Assembly: GCF_001293395.1 (NCBI RefSeq)
Contig: NW_015438361.1
Span: forward strand, 1,421,950-1,485,949
Source of the DNA: Leptomonas pyrrhocoris
Taxonomy: Eukaryota > Euglenozoa > Kinetoplastea > Trypanosomatida > Trypanosomatidae
DNA: 64,000 bases
Direction: 5' to 3'
Translations under genes and position numbers: made by a program
Notes under the pieces: generated by a model
What the model saw: the letters and a program-made list of their open reading frames with translations, nothing else
What the model was told of the DNA's origin: nothing
Databases searched by the model: none
Shown: piece by piece, positions 1 to 10,061 of the stretch
Layout: each line of letters begins with the position of its first letter
How positions within the stretch are numbered: position 1 is the stretch's first letter

Positions 1-583
1 GGAGGCGGCTGCGATGCTCCTCGGCGACGTCCCTGCAAACTGGGCGGACCACTTCCCCAGTGCCGCCCGCATTGCGGCGTGGTTGCAGTCCGTGGTGCGC
101 AAGACGGTACGCATCGCCGAATGGCAGAAGATGGTGTCGATTGGGACGTTGATGAACACGAATGTAGATTTGTCGAACTTCTTCCGCGCCAAGACGTTCC
201 TGAACGCGCTGCGGCAGGAGACGGCACACGTCATCCAGCAGCCTCTCGTGTCGCTCACGTTAGTGTCCACCACGTCCACGCCGCCGGAGAATGCGCCGTG
301 TGCCGTTGTTCTGGAGGGGCTGCTGCTGCAGGGTGCCGTGCTCGACGACGCGGACAGGCTGGAGGCGATTGCGACCGCGGACGAGCCGGCGGTGTTTCCA
401 ATCAAGAAGACCTATGTGGCGTGGATGGCAGTGCCGCCCGCGCTGCCGGCGTCGGTGCGTGTGCCCGTGTACGCGAACACCACCAAGGAGGACTACGTCT
501 GCGACTTTGTGCTGCCCTGCGCAGATGCCGTGGCGGCGCGCAACTTTGTGTTGTCTGGTGTCTCCATCGTCTTGGAGCAGTAG
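1..583 (+). CDS. DYNC2H1: Cytoplasmic dynein-2 (IFT dynein) heavy chain, C-terminal end only
   Basis: This is the last ~193 codons of a gene that begins left of the window; the frame is open from base 2, so the internal ATG at 14 is not the true start. The segment reads as the C-terminal domain of a dynein heavy chain. The stretch FLNALRQETA, then a V-L-E-G-L-L-L-Q-G-A strand, YVAW and a final GVSIVLEQ line up with the end of the retrograde intraflagellar-transport motor (dynein-2) better than with axonemal or dynein-1 chains, as I recall those sequences. The motor returns IFT trains from the flagellar tip. Kinetoplastids have two dynein-2 heavy-chain genes, and I cannot say which one this is. 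Motor and AAA+ domains lie outside the window. Confidence 0.8.
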   Translation, partial: EAAAMLLGDVPANWADHFPSAARIAAWLQSVVRKTVRIAEWQKMVSIGTLMNTNVDLSNFFRAKTFLNALRQETAHVIQQPLVSLTLVSTTSTPPENAPCAVVLEGLLLQGAVLDDADRLEAIATADEPAVFPIKKTYVAWMAVPPALPASVRVPVYANTTKEDYVCDFVLPCADAVAARNFVLSGVSIVLEQ

Positions 584-1457
584 AAAGAATTTTTTTGCCG
601 TGTTCTCTGACGCGTCTGTTCGCTTTCCTTTTCCTCGTGTAGTGTTTGAGCAGACAAGCCAACGCGGACGTTGGCGAAGCGGCGCATCCACAACTGTTTA
701 TCAGACTCTCTCTCATCCACACGAGGTGGAGAGCCTCTTTTTTCTTCGTTGCTGTTTGTACTAACGTTCTGTTTTGTGTTGTTGGGGACTGTTGCTGTTT
801 TTCGCAGACGTTGAAAAGTCCCTCGTGCTTTGTCGCCTGCGCCAGTGTAATTTCTTTTGTGTTTTCCCCCATCGGGGCCATCGACAGCTTTCTCTCCTTT
901 GCCTGCTGTGTATCGTCGTTTCGTTGCGGTTGTTTCTGCCGAAATCGCTGGTAAAAACAACAAGAGATGATTTGTTCATCCTCCGATTACAATTTGCTTT
1001 GATACTGAGCCGTTGGAACTGGCTCCGTTATTTTTCTCCATGTGGGCACATGTATATGGCAATGACTCTATGTGGTTTTTCTTTTTCTCTGGTTTCCCTT
1101 CGAACCAACACCCAAACAAGAAATCGTCAAGAAAGTGTGTCAATGACCGATATTTTTGCTGCGATTCGAATTGAGGGGTTTTGCGTAGAGACTGGTACGT
1201 CGCTCTCGCGTTTGCCCTGCTGGGTTTATCGAAGGCGTGTTCTGTGTATGCGCGGCACTCTTTGTGTGGGTCGGCCACGTAGGGGCGCGCTTGAAGAAAA
1301 GATGTAATCGTGATGTTAAGGCCCCCAGTTTCGTTTCTCCGTCTCACCATCCGCCACTTCATCCACCAACTCGGCCTTTGAACTCTCCTGCAAAACTTCC
1401 ATAACCAAAACACTCACAAGGTAAAGGCGAATAGCTGTTTGTATTATTGACCTGCCA
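584..1457. other. Intergenic spacer with candidate trans-splice signal
   Basis: This 874-bp spacer has no credible ORF. It should hold the dynein 3' UTR and the next gene's 5' UTR. A T/C tract at about 1076-1091, with the next AG at 1119-1120, is a possible spliced-leader acceptor. Confidence 0.4.
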
Positions 1458-1922
1458 ATGTACGGCGACAAAGGACCCCCGAAAGGGTACAGTGTCCCTC
1501 GCTACGACACCAACGCCAAGAAGCACTGCCAGCTCTGCTCCAGTGCGGAGCATTGGACATTTGAGTGTCCGCGAAAATCCTCCTCTTCCACGGGCTCATC
1601 GGGTGACGCTGCGAAAAAGAGCAGCATGAAAACGGTGAAGCTGAGCCGAAGTCAGATGCTCAAGTACGGTGTAAAACCAAAGTTGGCGCACTTCGTGCCG
1701 GAACCCACTGAGCGCGAAGTCTTTGACGCGGAGATGAAGGAGCTACGCACTGTCCTGACAGCGGAGGTGCGAAGTGAGTTGAAGGCGGCGAAAGCCACGG
1801 AAGGCAAAGGGGATGCACGGAAGGCCGAGCATGCGAAGCCGGCTCCTGCATGTGTGGCCACAGCAGAGCCACCACGGGGGACTGTTCCGATAAAGAAGGA
1901 GCGCAGCGACGAACACGACTGA
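1458..1922 (+). CDS. Small CCHC zinc-knuckle protein, ZCCHC10-like
   Basis: This 154-residue protein has one zinc knuckle near the N-terminus: C24-x2-C27-x4-H32-x4-C37, with HWTFEC around the last ligands. That resembles the HWTYEC segment of ZCCHC10-type proteins. The rest is lysine-rich and low in complexity (residues 40-60 and 110-154), ending in a charged KKERSDEHD tail, so it is probably disordered. Such knuckles usually bind single-stranded RNA or DNA. The natural substrate is unknown and a role in RNA metabolism is inference. The start is the first ATG in an open frame and leaves a normal distance to the knuckle. Confidence 0.65.
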   Translation: MYGDKGPPKGYSVPRYDTNAKKHCQLCSSAEHWTFECPRKSSSSTGSSGDAAKKSSMKTVKLSRSQMLKYGVKPKLAHFVPEPTEREVFDAEMKELRTVLTAEVRSELKAAKATEGKGDARKAEHAKPAPACVATAEPPRGTVPIKKERSDEHD

Positions 1923-2288
1923 TCATCGACTTCGGAAGGCCGTTTTCTTCGTTTTCATTCGTGTCGAAGCAAGCACTCGTAAAAGACAGCTTCTGCTTTT
2001 GTGGAAGCCCTTTTGTTCCATCACTATCCCTTCCTCGGTGTCGAACTTTGTTCACACGAGACGAGACATGAAACACGCATGTAAATATATCTAAATATGC
2101 CTTGAGAGAGAGTTGAACGTAGCGATCGTATTTGTTGTTGAAGCGCTCATCTATGCGCTTGCTGATTCGTGTAGAATTCTCCCAAGTGATGACTTGACTT
2201 CACTTTCACGCTCTTTGGCTCCTCCAACTCCTCCTCGTCTTCTCGTTGTACACACGCTGCTCCATCGACTGTTGAGTCCGCGTAAGCG
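1923..2288. other. Intergenic spacer with strong candidate splice acceptor
   Basis: A long pyrimidine tract at about 2200-2248 is followed by a first AG at 2275-2276. This would give the Fam20-like gene a 12-nt genomic 5' UTR and supports its ATG at 2289. Nothing else is seen. Confidence 0.45.
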
Positions 2289-3995
2289 ATGTACAAGGCA
2301 CGTTTGCTGGTCCACGCTCGTCGCAATGGTAGACAACTCGTAATAGGATGCGGCCTCTTTTTCCTTCTCCTTCTGCTGCACGCGTGGATGGTCGCGTTGT
2401 ACTTGCCGCATGCCGCAGCCGTCGAAGTGCGTCACGGCGGGCCCGAACACGATGACGTGCCCCGCGAACCGGACAAGGGCGAGCCGTGGCATAAGAGGCT
2501 ACTAGGTAGCCCGTCCACCCGCTCCGCTATTCCCCCTCCGCCGCCGCTGCACAACTTCGAGCCCACGCTGCCGCCAAGCAGACCAACCGTCATTTCGACC
2601 TCGGCCCCGTCGCTCCCGCCGGCCCCCGCGCGGCCGACGTCGAGGCCGCCCGCGACGAGTCTCACTCCTGCAGTACCTTTGCCGACGTCAACGCTTTCGC
2701 CAGCAGACAGCATCGCTGCCTTCTACGCAAAGCTGAGAACCTTCGACGACAACCTTCTACGGACGGACTTCAAAGGCAATCCGGAGCAGCCGACAAAGGA
2801 CTTCATCGACATCGACGCAGACGACGGCACCGGGTCGCCGCTGCCATACGATCCAAACTTCACCGAAGACGCGGCGAGGTGGAGGGCCTGCGACCCGCGC
2901 GATGCCTCTTTCACTGCGGAGCGCGATCGCCTCTGTCAGGAGTACCTGTCCAATGTGAACAACATGCGCCACATCCAGGCGATGTCCTCCAAGCTCTTGC
3001 AGGGACGCACCATCAAGATGCAAATCTTCTACGCGCACAACAACATCAAGACGATCGTCAAACTGTCGCAGCGGAAGTTCTACTACGAGGCCGCCAGCGA
3101 GTTCATAGCGTACTCCTTTGACCGCGCGTTGGGGTTTAACCGTGTGCCAACATCCGTGTACGTGCCCATTCCGCTGGACTACCTGCGTGTCGCGGTGGCG
3201 TACTCGCCCCTCTTCTCCCAGTGGTTTGACCGCTACGTAGTCTTGTACAACAACACGAATCAAAACTTCGTGCCATGCGCCTACTACACTCGGCAGGTGT
3301 CGGAGTGCAGCGTGGCCACCGTGCAGCTGTGGATGAAGGACGTCCACAGCGCGCTGGAAACGTTCCTGGGACTTCCGTTTGAACTGGACCAGAGTTTCGT
3401 TCGCAAGTATTACGTCCCCGGTCACCAGCTGTTCGCTGGCACCAGACGCGCTCGCCTGCGCGCCATTGGCGAGTTGTCCGACCGCAGCGTCTTCGACTTC
3501 CTTATCGGCAACACCGATCGCGGGACGAACGACCACAACAACTTCGTGTACGGCGGCTGCAGCGCGGAGACGGAGTGCCAGGTGGGCACGCCGGAGAATC
3601 GCATCAAAGGTCTGGCGAAGTACGCCTACCTCGACCACGGTAGCAGCCTGTACTCCCACAAGGAACCGATTGGAAACATGTTCTATGGCGATGTGGGACG
3701 CATTGCGGTGTGCCGCTTCCGGCGTTCCACGTTCGAGCACCTCGCCAAGTTCGCGGCGACGAGTCGCGTGCCGTACCCTCTCATTAAGCAGGTGGAAGAG
3801 GTGCTGCCGCCGTCCATTTTCAAGGTGAGTCACGAGTCTGTCATGCGGAGGGTGCAGGTACGGCTGGACAAGATTCTGTATCTCGTGGACACATGCCGCA
3901 AGAAGTACACGGACGCGGAGGTGTTTTCCCTCCCAGAGTACGACGAGATCCGCATCGCGGAGGAAGACGCTACATTGGGCGACGAGTGGGACTAG
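2289..3995 (+). CDS. Fam20/Four-jointed-like secretory-pathway protein kinase
   Basis: This 568-residue protein has a type II membrane layout. A short basic N-terminus precedes a hydrophobic anchor (about residues 17-38), then a proline/threonine-rich stalk (about 70-150) and a folded region from about 170 to the end. In that region FDFLIGNTDR (D410) closely matches the FDFLIGNMDR catalytic loop of Fam20C as I recall it. A YLDHG segment (D449) sits where the Fam20 metal-binding Asp lies, and CRFRRSTFEHL resembles CRIRKSTYLRL just after it. Upstream, FDRALGFNRVP matches the conserved FDR-LGFRRVP segment. Fam20 enzymes phosphorylate secreted proteins or proteoglycan sugars in the Golgi lumen; which substrate applies here cannot be told. 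Cysteines in the C-terminal half fit a luminal fold. Confidence 0.8.
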   Translation: MYKARLLVHARRNGRQLVIGCGLFFLLLLLHAWMVALYLPHAAAVEVRHGGPEHDDVPREPDKGEPWHKRLLGSPSTRSAIPPPPPLHNFEPTLPPSRPTVISTSAPSLPPAPARPTSRPPATSLTPAVPLPTSTLSPADSIAAFYAKLRTFDDNLLRTDFKGNPEQPTKDFIDIDADDGTGSPLPYDPNFTEDAARWRACDPRDASFTAERDRLCQEYLSNVNNMRHIQAMSSKLLQGRTIKMQIFYAHNNIKTIVKLSQRKFYYEAASEFIAYSFDRALGFNRVPTSVYVPIPLDYLRVAVAYSPLFSQWFDRYVVLYNNTNQNFVPCAYYTRQVSECSVATVQLWMKDVHSALETFLGLPFELDQSFVRKYYVPGHQLFAGTRRARLRAIGELSDRSVFDFLIGNTDRGTNDHNNFVYGGCSAETECQVGTPENRIKGLAKYAYLDHGSSLYSHKEPIGNMFYGDVGRIAVCRFRRSTFEHLAKFAATSRVPYPLIKQVEEVLPPSIFKVSHESVMRRVQVRLDKILYLVDTCRKKYTDAEVFSLPEYDEIRIAEEDATLGDEWD

Positions 3996-4870
3996 CACGC
4001 GGTCACCGTGCGGCGCGGTGCACTGCGGCTCGTTGCGCGCTTCTCGCAACCTCCTCAACGTTGTTGGATGGCGAAAGGGAAGAGAAAAAAGAGGAGAGGC
4101 ACTAATTGGTGGCGGATGTGCAAACTTGCCATGTGTTATTTTCTCCGTTGTTGGTTTTCTGTACGTGAACGCGCACACTGGGCTGCTCAACCACTAACAC
4201 ACACACGTTTGCGAACGTGGGTGTGGCAACCGATGTATTCGAGATGACGTAGAGAAAGGCACGGCACCGCGGGAAGGCATATGAATGAAGAATCGAGCGA
4301 AGAAGGGAGCAGTAATTCTCCGTGCCTGTCGCTGAGCGCACACTCACACATGTGGTATTTACCTTTGCCGATGTGCCGCAACTCGCGGAGACAACTGCAG
4401 CAGGAGAACTGCGGGATTCAGGTCTTGTGCCGATTGAACGCTGCTGTTGCGCCTCGACTGTTTGGCGAGGCCTCTTTTGCGCTTGTGGGTGAATCACACC
4501 AGCACGCTGTTTTCCTTTCCTTTCGCTTTTACCTCCCGCCTCTCTCCTCCTTTAGTTGCTGTTGCACAGCCTCGTAGGTGAACGAGTAAATACTTCTGTT
4601 TACCTCTACACAGTTCCTGTGCGGTGGCCGTTGTTGTTGGTGTTGTTTGGCTCCTCACGAGGTGTCCTCAATGCGTCACAGGCCAAACGTAAACACTAGA
4701 AAGGGGGAAAACCCAACGTATTTCTACCACACCGCACTTTACTCTATTTCTTGTGGTTATTGTTGCCGTTGAGCTCGGGAAAAAATATATACATATTTGG
4801 TAGTTGATAATTAACAATACCTAGAACTAGAGAGAGAGTGACATACAAACGCAGACATAGTATAGGCGCC
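3996..4870. other. Intergenic spacer with polypyrimidine tract
   Basis: An unusually clean C/T tract at 4509-4553 ends in an AG at 4554-4555, a likely acceptor for the phosphatase gene about 315 nt upstream of its start. No convincing ORF is seen. Confidence 0.45.
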
Positions 4871-5800
4871 ATGAATCTTGACGCGTGGGAAGAGCGGGTG
4901 CGCCGTGTGCAACCTCTCGAAGTGAAGGAGATGCAACTTCTTCTGCGGACCGCCGTGAACCTGCTGGTTGAGGAGAGCAACGTGCAGGCTGTCCGCCTCC
5001 CCGTCACCATCTGCGGTGATATCCATGGGCAGTTCCCCGACCTGCTCCGCCTGTTCGAAGTCGCCGGCGAGCTGAAGCGCGAAACGGTCAGCATGAACTA
5101 CGTGTTCCTCGGCGACCTCGTCGACCGCGGGCGCAACAGCGTGGAAGTGCTGACCTTTCTCCTCGTTCTGAAGCTCAGGTATCCCGACAAGATCACCCTT
5201 ATCCGCGGCAACCACGAAACGCGTCAGGTCACCACGATGTACGGCTTCTACGACGAGTGCGCGGAGAAGTACGGCACGGTAGAGATTTGGAAGCTGTGCA
5301 CGGAGGTGTTTGACTGCATGCCGATTGCGGCTCTCATTGAAGGCAGAAGCCTGTGCATCCACGGCGGACTCTCGCCGGAGATTCGCGGTGTGGATCAGAT
5401 CCGACTGCTCAACCGGCGCCAGGAGATCCCGAACGAGGGCCCGTTCTCAGATTTAGTCTGGTCCGACCCCGAGAACGTCGACGGCTGGGTGGTGTCGCAG
5501 CGCGGCGCCGGTTTCCTATTTGGTGCCTCCGTCACACGGGAGTTCATCCACCGCAACCGACTGAACCTCATCGCACGTGCCCACCAGCTCGTTCACGAAG
5601 GCTTCAAGTACCATTTCGATGAGGAGTACCTGTGTACTGTATGGTCGGCACCAAACTACTGCTACCGCTGCGGCAACTTAGCGAGTGTCCTCCGCATCTA
5701 CGAGGACAACTCTCGCGAGTTTGTTGTCTTCAAGGAGGTGGATGCGCAGATCGCCGCGTCCGACGAGCCCAAAACAAAGGAGCCTGCCTACTTTCTGTGA
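4871..5800 (+). CDS. PPP6C: PP6-type serine/threonine protein phosphatase catalytic subunit
   Basis: This 309-residue protein has the full PPP metallophosphatase signature: GDIHGQ at residues 49-54, GDLVDRG, RGNHET (the usual Ser is Thr), HGGLSP, then RAHQLVHEG and WSAPNYCYRCGN. The C-terminal YFL fits the PP2A/PP4/PP6 group, whose tail is methylated. Segments such as SDLVWSDPENV and RLNLIARAHQLVHEG match PP6 better than PP2A or PP4. Length agrees with PP6 (about 305). An in-frame ATG at 4838 would add 11 residues, but the ATG at 4871 gives the usual PP6-like N-terminus. PP6 acts with regulatory subunits in cell-cycle and stress signalling; partners are not visible here. Confidence 0.85.
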   Translation: MNLDAWEERVRRVQPLEVKEMQLLLRTAVNLLVEESNVQAVRLPVTICGDIHGQFPDLLRLFEVAGELKRETVSMNYVFLGDLVDRGRNSVEVLTFLLVLKLRYPDKITLIRGNHETRQVTTMYGFYDECAEKYGTVEIWKLCTEVFDCMPIAALIEGRSLCIHGGLSPEIRGVDQIRLLNRRQEIPNEGPFSDLVWSDPENVDGWVVSQRGAGFLFGASVTREFIHRNRLNLIARAHQLVHEGFKYHFDEEYLCTVWSAPNYCYRCGNLASVLRIYEDNSREFVVFKEVDAQIAASDEPKTKEPAYFL

Positions 5801-6736
5801 TGGCGAGAAGGAAGCTGTTTGTAGTTGATGACGGCGTGTGTCACGCACGCTGTTCTCTGGTGGTTTGATGGCTTTGGTTGATGCAAGTGAACGTGGTGAC
5901 ATTTGTGTGATTGTTGTTGCTGATTCGAGCACATCATTTTTGCGCCTTCACTATGTGCATTGTCGTTTCCGGTGCAGCGTTGCTTCTCTATCGAATGCGG
6001 TTGTATTTGCCGCGTAACACAGAAGAGACAGAGGCGGCGCCAAACCCCACTTCAGCACACTGGTGTGCGTGTGATTGTGGTCGAGCAGAGCGGACTGTAA
6101 TGATCTGACTCGTCTTTTTTTTTCTTTTTCCTTTGCGCTTATCTCCTTACAGCTACTGATGCATTTCTTGTTCGCGGTTGGTTGAGCTCATCCAGCTAGT
6201 TGCGTGCTCTTCACCCAAGGAAATGGGAAAACCATCGTGGCAAGAAGCAGAGGAAGAGTTCTCGATCCCCTCAAAAAAGGAAAGAAACGAAGGCGTTGGT
6301 GGTTTGTCAAGAAAAGCCTGTACTACGCGTTTCGGCGTAAGCGGGTACGACTTCTATCACGATCTCAATGACGGCTGCTGCTCTCTTGTTGTGACTGACA
6401 AAAGGAAAAAAAATAGATGATATGTGATGCTAGTTTTTTTCTTTTTGCAGACGACGTGTCGGTGTTGGTATTGTGTGTTGTCTGCTGCCCCAATGTACCT
6501 TCTCTCCTTTTTCTGTTTGTCCTTGTCCTACTACTTTTGAAGGTCATATATATCCAAAGCTTGTGAAACGAGATATCGCATAGACGTAGCTGTCGCTCTT
6601 CAACATTGTTATTGACTCCCGTCACCTGCCTCGCCATTCGTAAATTTGATTGGATTCAGCACAAGAGGACAGCACCAAGCACACAAAGCACGCTGCACCA
6701 CTCAAAACATAGATTTCTCCCTTTTTTTTAGAAACG
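5801..6736. other. Intergenic spacer with two candidate splice acceptors
   Basis: One T-rich tract (6113-6148) ends in AG at 6151-6152. A second (about 6717-6729) ends in AG at 6730-6731, only 5 nt before the next ATG. Short open frames between them lack ATG starts or recognisable content. Confidence 0.45.
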
Positions 6737-8281
6737 ATGGAAACGCAAGTGATTTCTCTGCTGAATTGCCGTCCTCTTCTGACGACTGGCGAGGCGGCGT
6801 GCCTTCTGAACGTGTCAGAGCAGGCGGTGCAGCCCGTTTTTGCAGCAGTTGCCAACGCCAACGCAGGCGCCTACACGCTGCTCGGCGGCACCGTGGAAGA
6901 AGCTGCGCGTGGAAGCACCACAATCACGAGAGTGACCATGCAGGCAGTGAAGAGTACCGACAACGAGACGTACGTGTACGCGTTGATGTCGCTGACCTAC
7001 CCGGCACATGTTGCGGCTTCAGCTGTTCCGATCGCGCTGCGGCCCAGCGCCATCGACACCCTTCGCACCTACCCGGTGGTGTCGCGGGCCGTAATGGAAA
7101 CTCGTCCATCCGGCGCCCCGTGTGCGGCAGCCCCCATCGCGCCAGCACCACCGGCGGTAAAAGCTGTCACCGCTGTTGAGCCAACCGCCGTGAAGCGGGA
7201 GGCTGTGAACTCCTCCGCTGGTTCTCTTTCTGCCGCAACCACCGTGTCCACGCCGTCGTTGCCCATCCCTGCGGCGGAGGCCTCGCCAGCTCCACCTGTC
7301 TTGAGGGCCATAGAGGTGCTGGCACCAACACCGGTGTCTGCACCGGAGACACCACTGAAGCAGGAACCGCCCCAAGAAGCGGCGGCTGTTGTGATGGAGG
7401 CACCTGTAGCCTCTGCACAGCGGAAGCCGACTATCTTTGACAAAATGAAGGAAGCCGCTGCCACAAAGCGGCCTCGTGAGGGCGACGATGCACCGGCCAA
7501 GGCGAAGAAAGCCGCGACGTCGAAGCCGAAAAAGACGGCGAAAACGGAGAACACAACGAGTCTGGCAAAGCTGGCGAGGGCATCGAAGAAGAAAGCGGGC
7601 GCGGCGGCCCCTCCGTCTGCTCCGCCCAACTTGAGCTTCTTAGATGAGGACGACGGAGATGCCACGCACGGCACCCACAACAGCGAGGAAAGCAGTCGGC
7701 ACGATGCTCCGTTCGCGGTCTTTGAAGAGGCGCCCGTGCTGGACGTGGTGGAAGTGTCGGCGTCGAATGATGAGGTGATTCTGTGCGACGACGCGCCGCC
7801 GCTCGCCTTCCGTCCCGCAGAGCCCCTCGTCCCTCTCTCGCCCACACCGGGTAGGAAGGATGCAGCGGCGAAGAAGGCCTCCGCTGCGGTGGGGGAGGCC
7901 GGGGCTGCGCAGTGCACCCTCGGCTTCTTCTTCAACCCCGCCGTGGTAGAGTTTCAGAAGTCGTACGTGCGCGAGGTGCAGACGGAGACGAAGGTGGAGA
8001 AGGGCGAGTACATCTGCATCGATGTCCCTTGTTACAAGCACACGACCACGGGCGAGGTGATCAGTGAGGAGGAGTACCACAGACGGACGGCGCAGCTGGT
8101 TCGCGGGCGTGACGCACCAGCGGAGACGTCACCACGCACCTCGGCCGGTGCGGTGTCCGACGCCCCACCCAGTCCCGCAGCGAAGTCGGCGGCACGGAGT
8201 CCGAGCGACAAGGAATCGAAGGCCAAGTCGTCTTCCGCCCCTGCGAAGACATTGATGTCGTTCTTCAAGCCTGCCGCGTAA
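6737..8281 (+). CDS. PCNA-binding protein, probable DNA polymerase delta subunit 3 (POLD3/Cdc27-like)
   Basis: This 514-residue protein has a small folded N-terminus (about 1-115) and a long Ala/Pro/Lys-rich, probably disordered middle. QCTLGFFF at residues 392-399 is a textbook PCNA-interacting (PIP) box. A second, weaker TLMSFF motif lies at the extreme C-terminus, where POLD3 and Cdc27 have their PIP box. Between them, EVQTETKVEKGEYICIDVP followed by a SEEEY segment recalls the Thr-x-Asp-Glu-x-Gly-Tyr region of the Cdc27 family. POLD3 is the accessory subunit that tethers polymerase delta to PCNA. PCNA binding is well supported; the POLD3 identity is inference. The ATG lies just after a strong splice acceptor. 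Confidence 0.55.
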   Translation: METQVISLLNCRPLLTTGEAACLLNVSEQAVQPVFAAVANANAGAYTLLGGTVEEAARGSTTITRVTMQAVKSTDNETYVYALMSLTYPAHVAASAVPIALRPSAIDTLRTYPVVSRAVMETRPSGAPCAAAPIAPAPPAVKAVTAVEPTAVKREAVNSSAGSLSAATTVSTPSLPIPAAEASPAPPVLRAIEVLAPTPVSAPETPLKQEPPQEAAAVVMEAPVASAQRKPTIFDKMKEAAATKRPREGDDAPAKAKKAATSKPKKTAKTENTTSLAKLARASKKKAGAAAPPSAPPNLSFLDEDDGDATHGTHNSEESSRHDAPFAVFEEAPVLDVVEVSASNDEVILCDDAPPLAFRPAEPLVPLSPTPGRKDAAAKKASAAVGEAGAAQCTLGFFFNPAVVEFQKSYVREVQTETKVEKGEYICIDVPCYKHTTTGEVISEEEYHRRTAQLVRGRDAPAETSPRTSAGAVSDAPPSPAAKSAARSPSDKESKAKSSSAPAKTLMSFFKPAA

Positions 8282-8762
8282 TGAAGAAAGCGTCTTTTTC
8301 AAAATCTTGATATCTTCCTTCTGTGAGGGCTTCCTCTTTTCTTCTTCCTCTCTTGTGGCATAGAACACAACCATAGAAGGCACGTCTTGTGGCGATGGCA
8401 TACACTCAACCTTTATTGTCTCCGTTTGGCTAAAAAAAGTTTTAAAATGTCCTCTGTGCTCTCCATTTGTGTTGCAGTTCCCCGTGCGTTGGTGAGGGAC
8501 GTTACACCTGCGCGGTCTCTATCAGATGGACGGCAGCGGTGCTTTCCATGTCTCTGTGAAGGAAGGAGGCTGTGTCGTCGCCAAGGGGAACCGCTCGATA
8601 TCACTTTTGTAGAAAGGGCACGAAGGCGGTTTCCCAACTCCGGCGGCAGCGATGCCCTCGGTCTCTGCAGCGCTACTCTCTTGCATTCTCCCTGCTTTCT
8701 GTTCTCTCTTCCACATCTGGAAGCCTTTCCCTCGGAAACAAGGGAAAACAGTTCTACTGGAG
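8282..8762. other. Intergenic spacer; acceptor decides the next start
   Basis: A C/T tract at about 8676-8718 is followed by AG at 8722-8723. An in-frame ATG at 8652 lies upstream of this tract and would be removed by splicing, so the next gene most likely starts at 8763. Confidence 0.5.
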
Positions 8763-9374
8763 ATGAGCAAGCAAGTGCTTCAAACGCTTCCGTTGGCGAA
8801 AGGGAAGGACATCCACAACCGCACGGCAAAGCTAGCCTTGTACAAGGAATGTCTCGCACTGGCCTACCTGGTGCGCGACCAACTGGTGCGGGAGCACACA
8901 CTTCGCGAGGTGCGCGAGAAGTGGTTTGAGCACCGCGGGGATGGCGGTCACACCCTGCAGCTGCAAGTGGCGAGCTGCCTCGACCGCATCTCGTACGGAC
9001 GCATGTGCCACTCCAAGGCACGGCAGCGTCTTCTGCCCAACGCCAGCGAGACGTACGACTGGGGGATTGTGAACCCGATGGAAAACCACGAGAAGCTTAT
9101 CCGCCGTCGCGAGGAGCGGCAGAGCCCTGACGCATTCAATCACAGTCGAGGCAACCGCGACTTTGTGCCTGTGTCGAACTGGGGCTACGGCAACATGGAC
9201 CCCGACGCGGTGGCGAAGCATAAGGAGCTGACGGACCGGCAGCACTTCATTGGGCCGCATTGGCGCGACCGGCCAAAGCCGATGGTGCTGGAGGACCTGA
9301 GTTTTGAGGAGGAGCTCTACGTTCACTTTCAAGCAAAACCGAAGATGCGCAAGACCCCCAAGAAACACTTTTAG
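8763..9374 (+). CDS. Conserved-type small basic protein with LYR-like N-terminus
   Basis: This 203-residue protein begins with a helix-like segment in which ALYKECLALAY resembles the A-LYR-x-x-L motif of mitochondrial LYR proteins, with Lys in place of Arg. The middle is rich in charged residues and Trp. The tail (MRKTPKKHF) is strongly basic. LYR proteins serve Fe-S delivery and assembly of respiratory complexes or mitoribosomes; assignment here rests on one motif and is tentative. Starting at the upstream in-frame ATG (8652) would add 37 hydrophobic residues, but a better splice acceptor lies between the two ATGs. No other domain is recognised. Confidence 0.5.
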   Translation: MSKQVLQTLPLAKGKDIHNRTAKLALYKECLALAYLVRDQLVREHTLREVREKWFEHRGDGGHTLQLQVASCLDRISYGRMCHSKARQRLLPNASETYDWGIVNPMENHEKLIRRREERQSPDAFNHSRGNRDFVPVSNWGYGNMDPDAVAKHKELTDRQHFIGPHWRDRPKPMVLEDLSFEEELYVHFQAKPKMRKTPKKHF

Positions 9375-10061
9375 TGCGACAGCAGCTCCCTTCTTTGTAA
9401 CGGTCCTCTTCACATACGTATTCAACGTGCAAGCCAGATTATAGCGGTCAACGAGACACGTCACCGCGTTTAGGCGCTGCGGTGGTGAACAACCAGACCC
9501 CGCTGCGTCGGCTTTGGGCCTTCCTTTGACCATCTTTGGTTGTCTGCGTGTTGTCCTGCTTCGTACAACAGTTTTGTTCTCCCTTCCTTTAGGAAGCACT
9601 GGTTGTTGCTTTTCATCTATCTCAGCTGGTGTTGTTTGTTGCTTCTACACGAAAGAAAAAGAAATATTTAGCTGTAGCCCGCACGGTAGTTGATTGGATT
9701 TCAGCACCCTCATTATCCGTTGGTTGTTTGTGCAGTGGCCACGTGGTGCGCGGTGGGTCCTTGTCGCCCTTTGCACCCTTCCCCTGCCGGCATTTCCTTT
9801 GATCTCTGTGCAGTCACGTTGCCTCCATGGGAGTCGTGTTGCTGGAAGTGAAGCGATTGGAAAGAACTGTTCTCCGCCATCTACCTGTTTCGTTCCGCCT
9901 TCATCCGCAGAGGGATTTCCTGTTTTAACTTGCAACGCGCTGCCAACACCGTCACCACAAACTGCATCTCAACAGCACAGCTGTCTCGGTTGCGGACAAC
10001 ATTGAAGCGGTAGGTCTCTTTCTTGTTTGATTTAACAATTACTCTGCTTAAAAAAGAGGCA
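9375..10061. other. Intergenic spacer
   Basis: There are candidate acceptors at 9909-9910 (after a C/T stretch from about 9880) and at 10055-10056 (after 10014-10030). A 103-codon open frame at 9694 shows no recognisable content. Confidence 0.35.

Noticed and set aside
2757-4190. 477-codon minus-strand frame opposite the Fam20-like gene
   Set aside because: Shadow of a GC-rich coding strand; the plus-strand protein has clear catalytic motifs.
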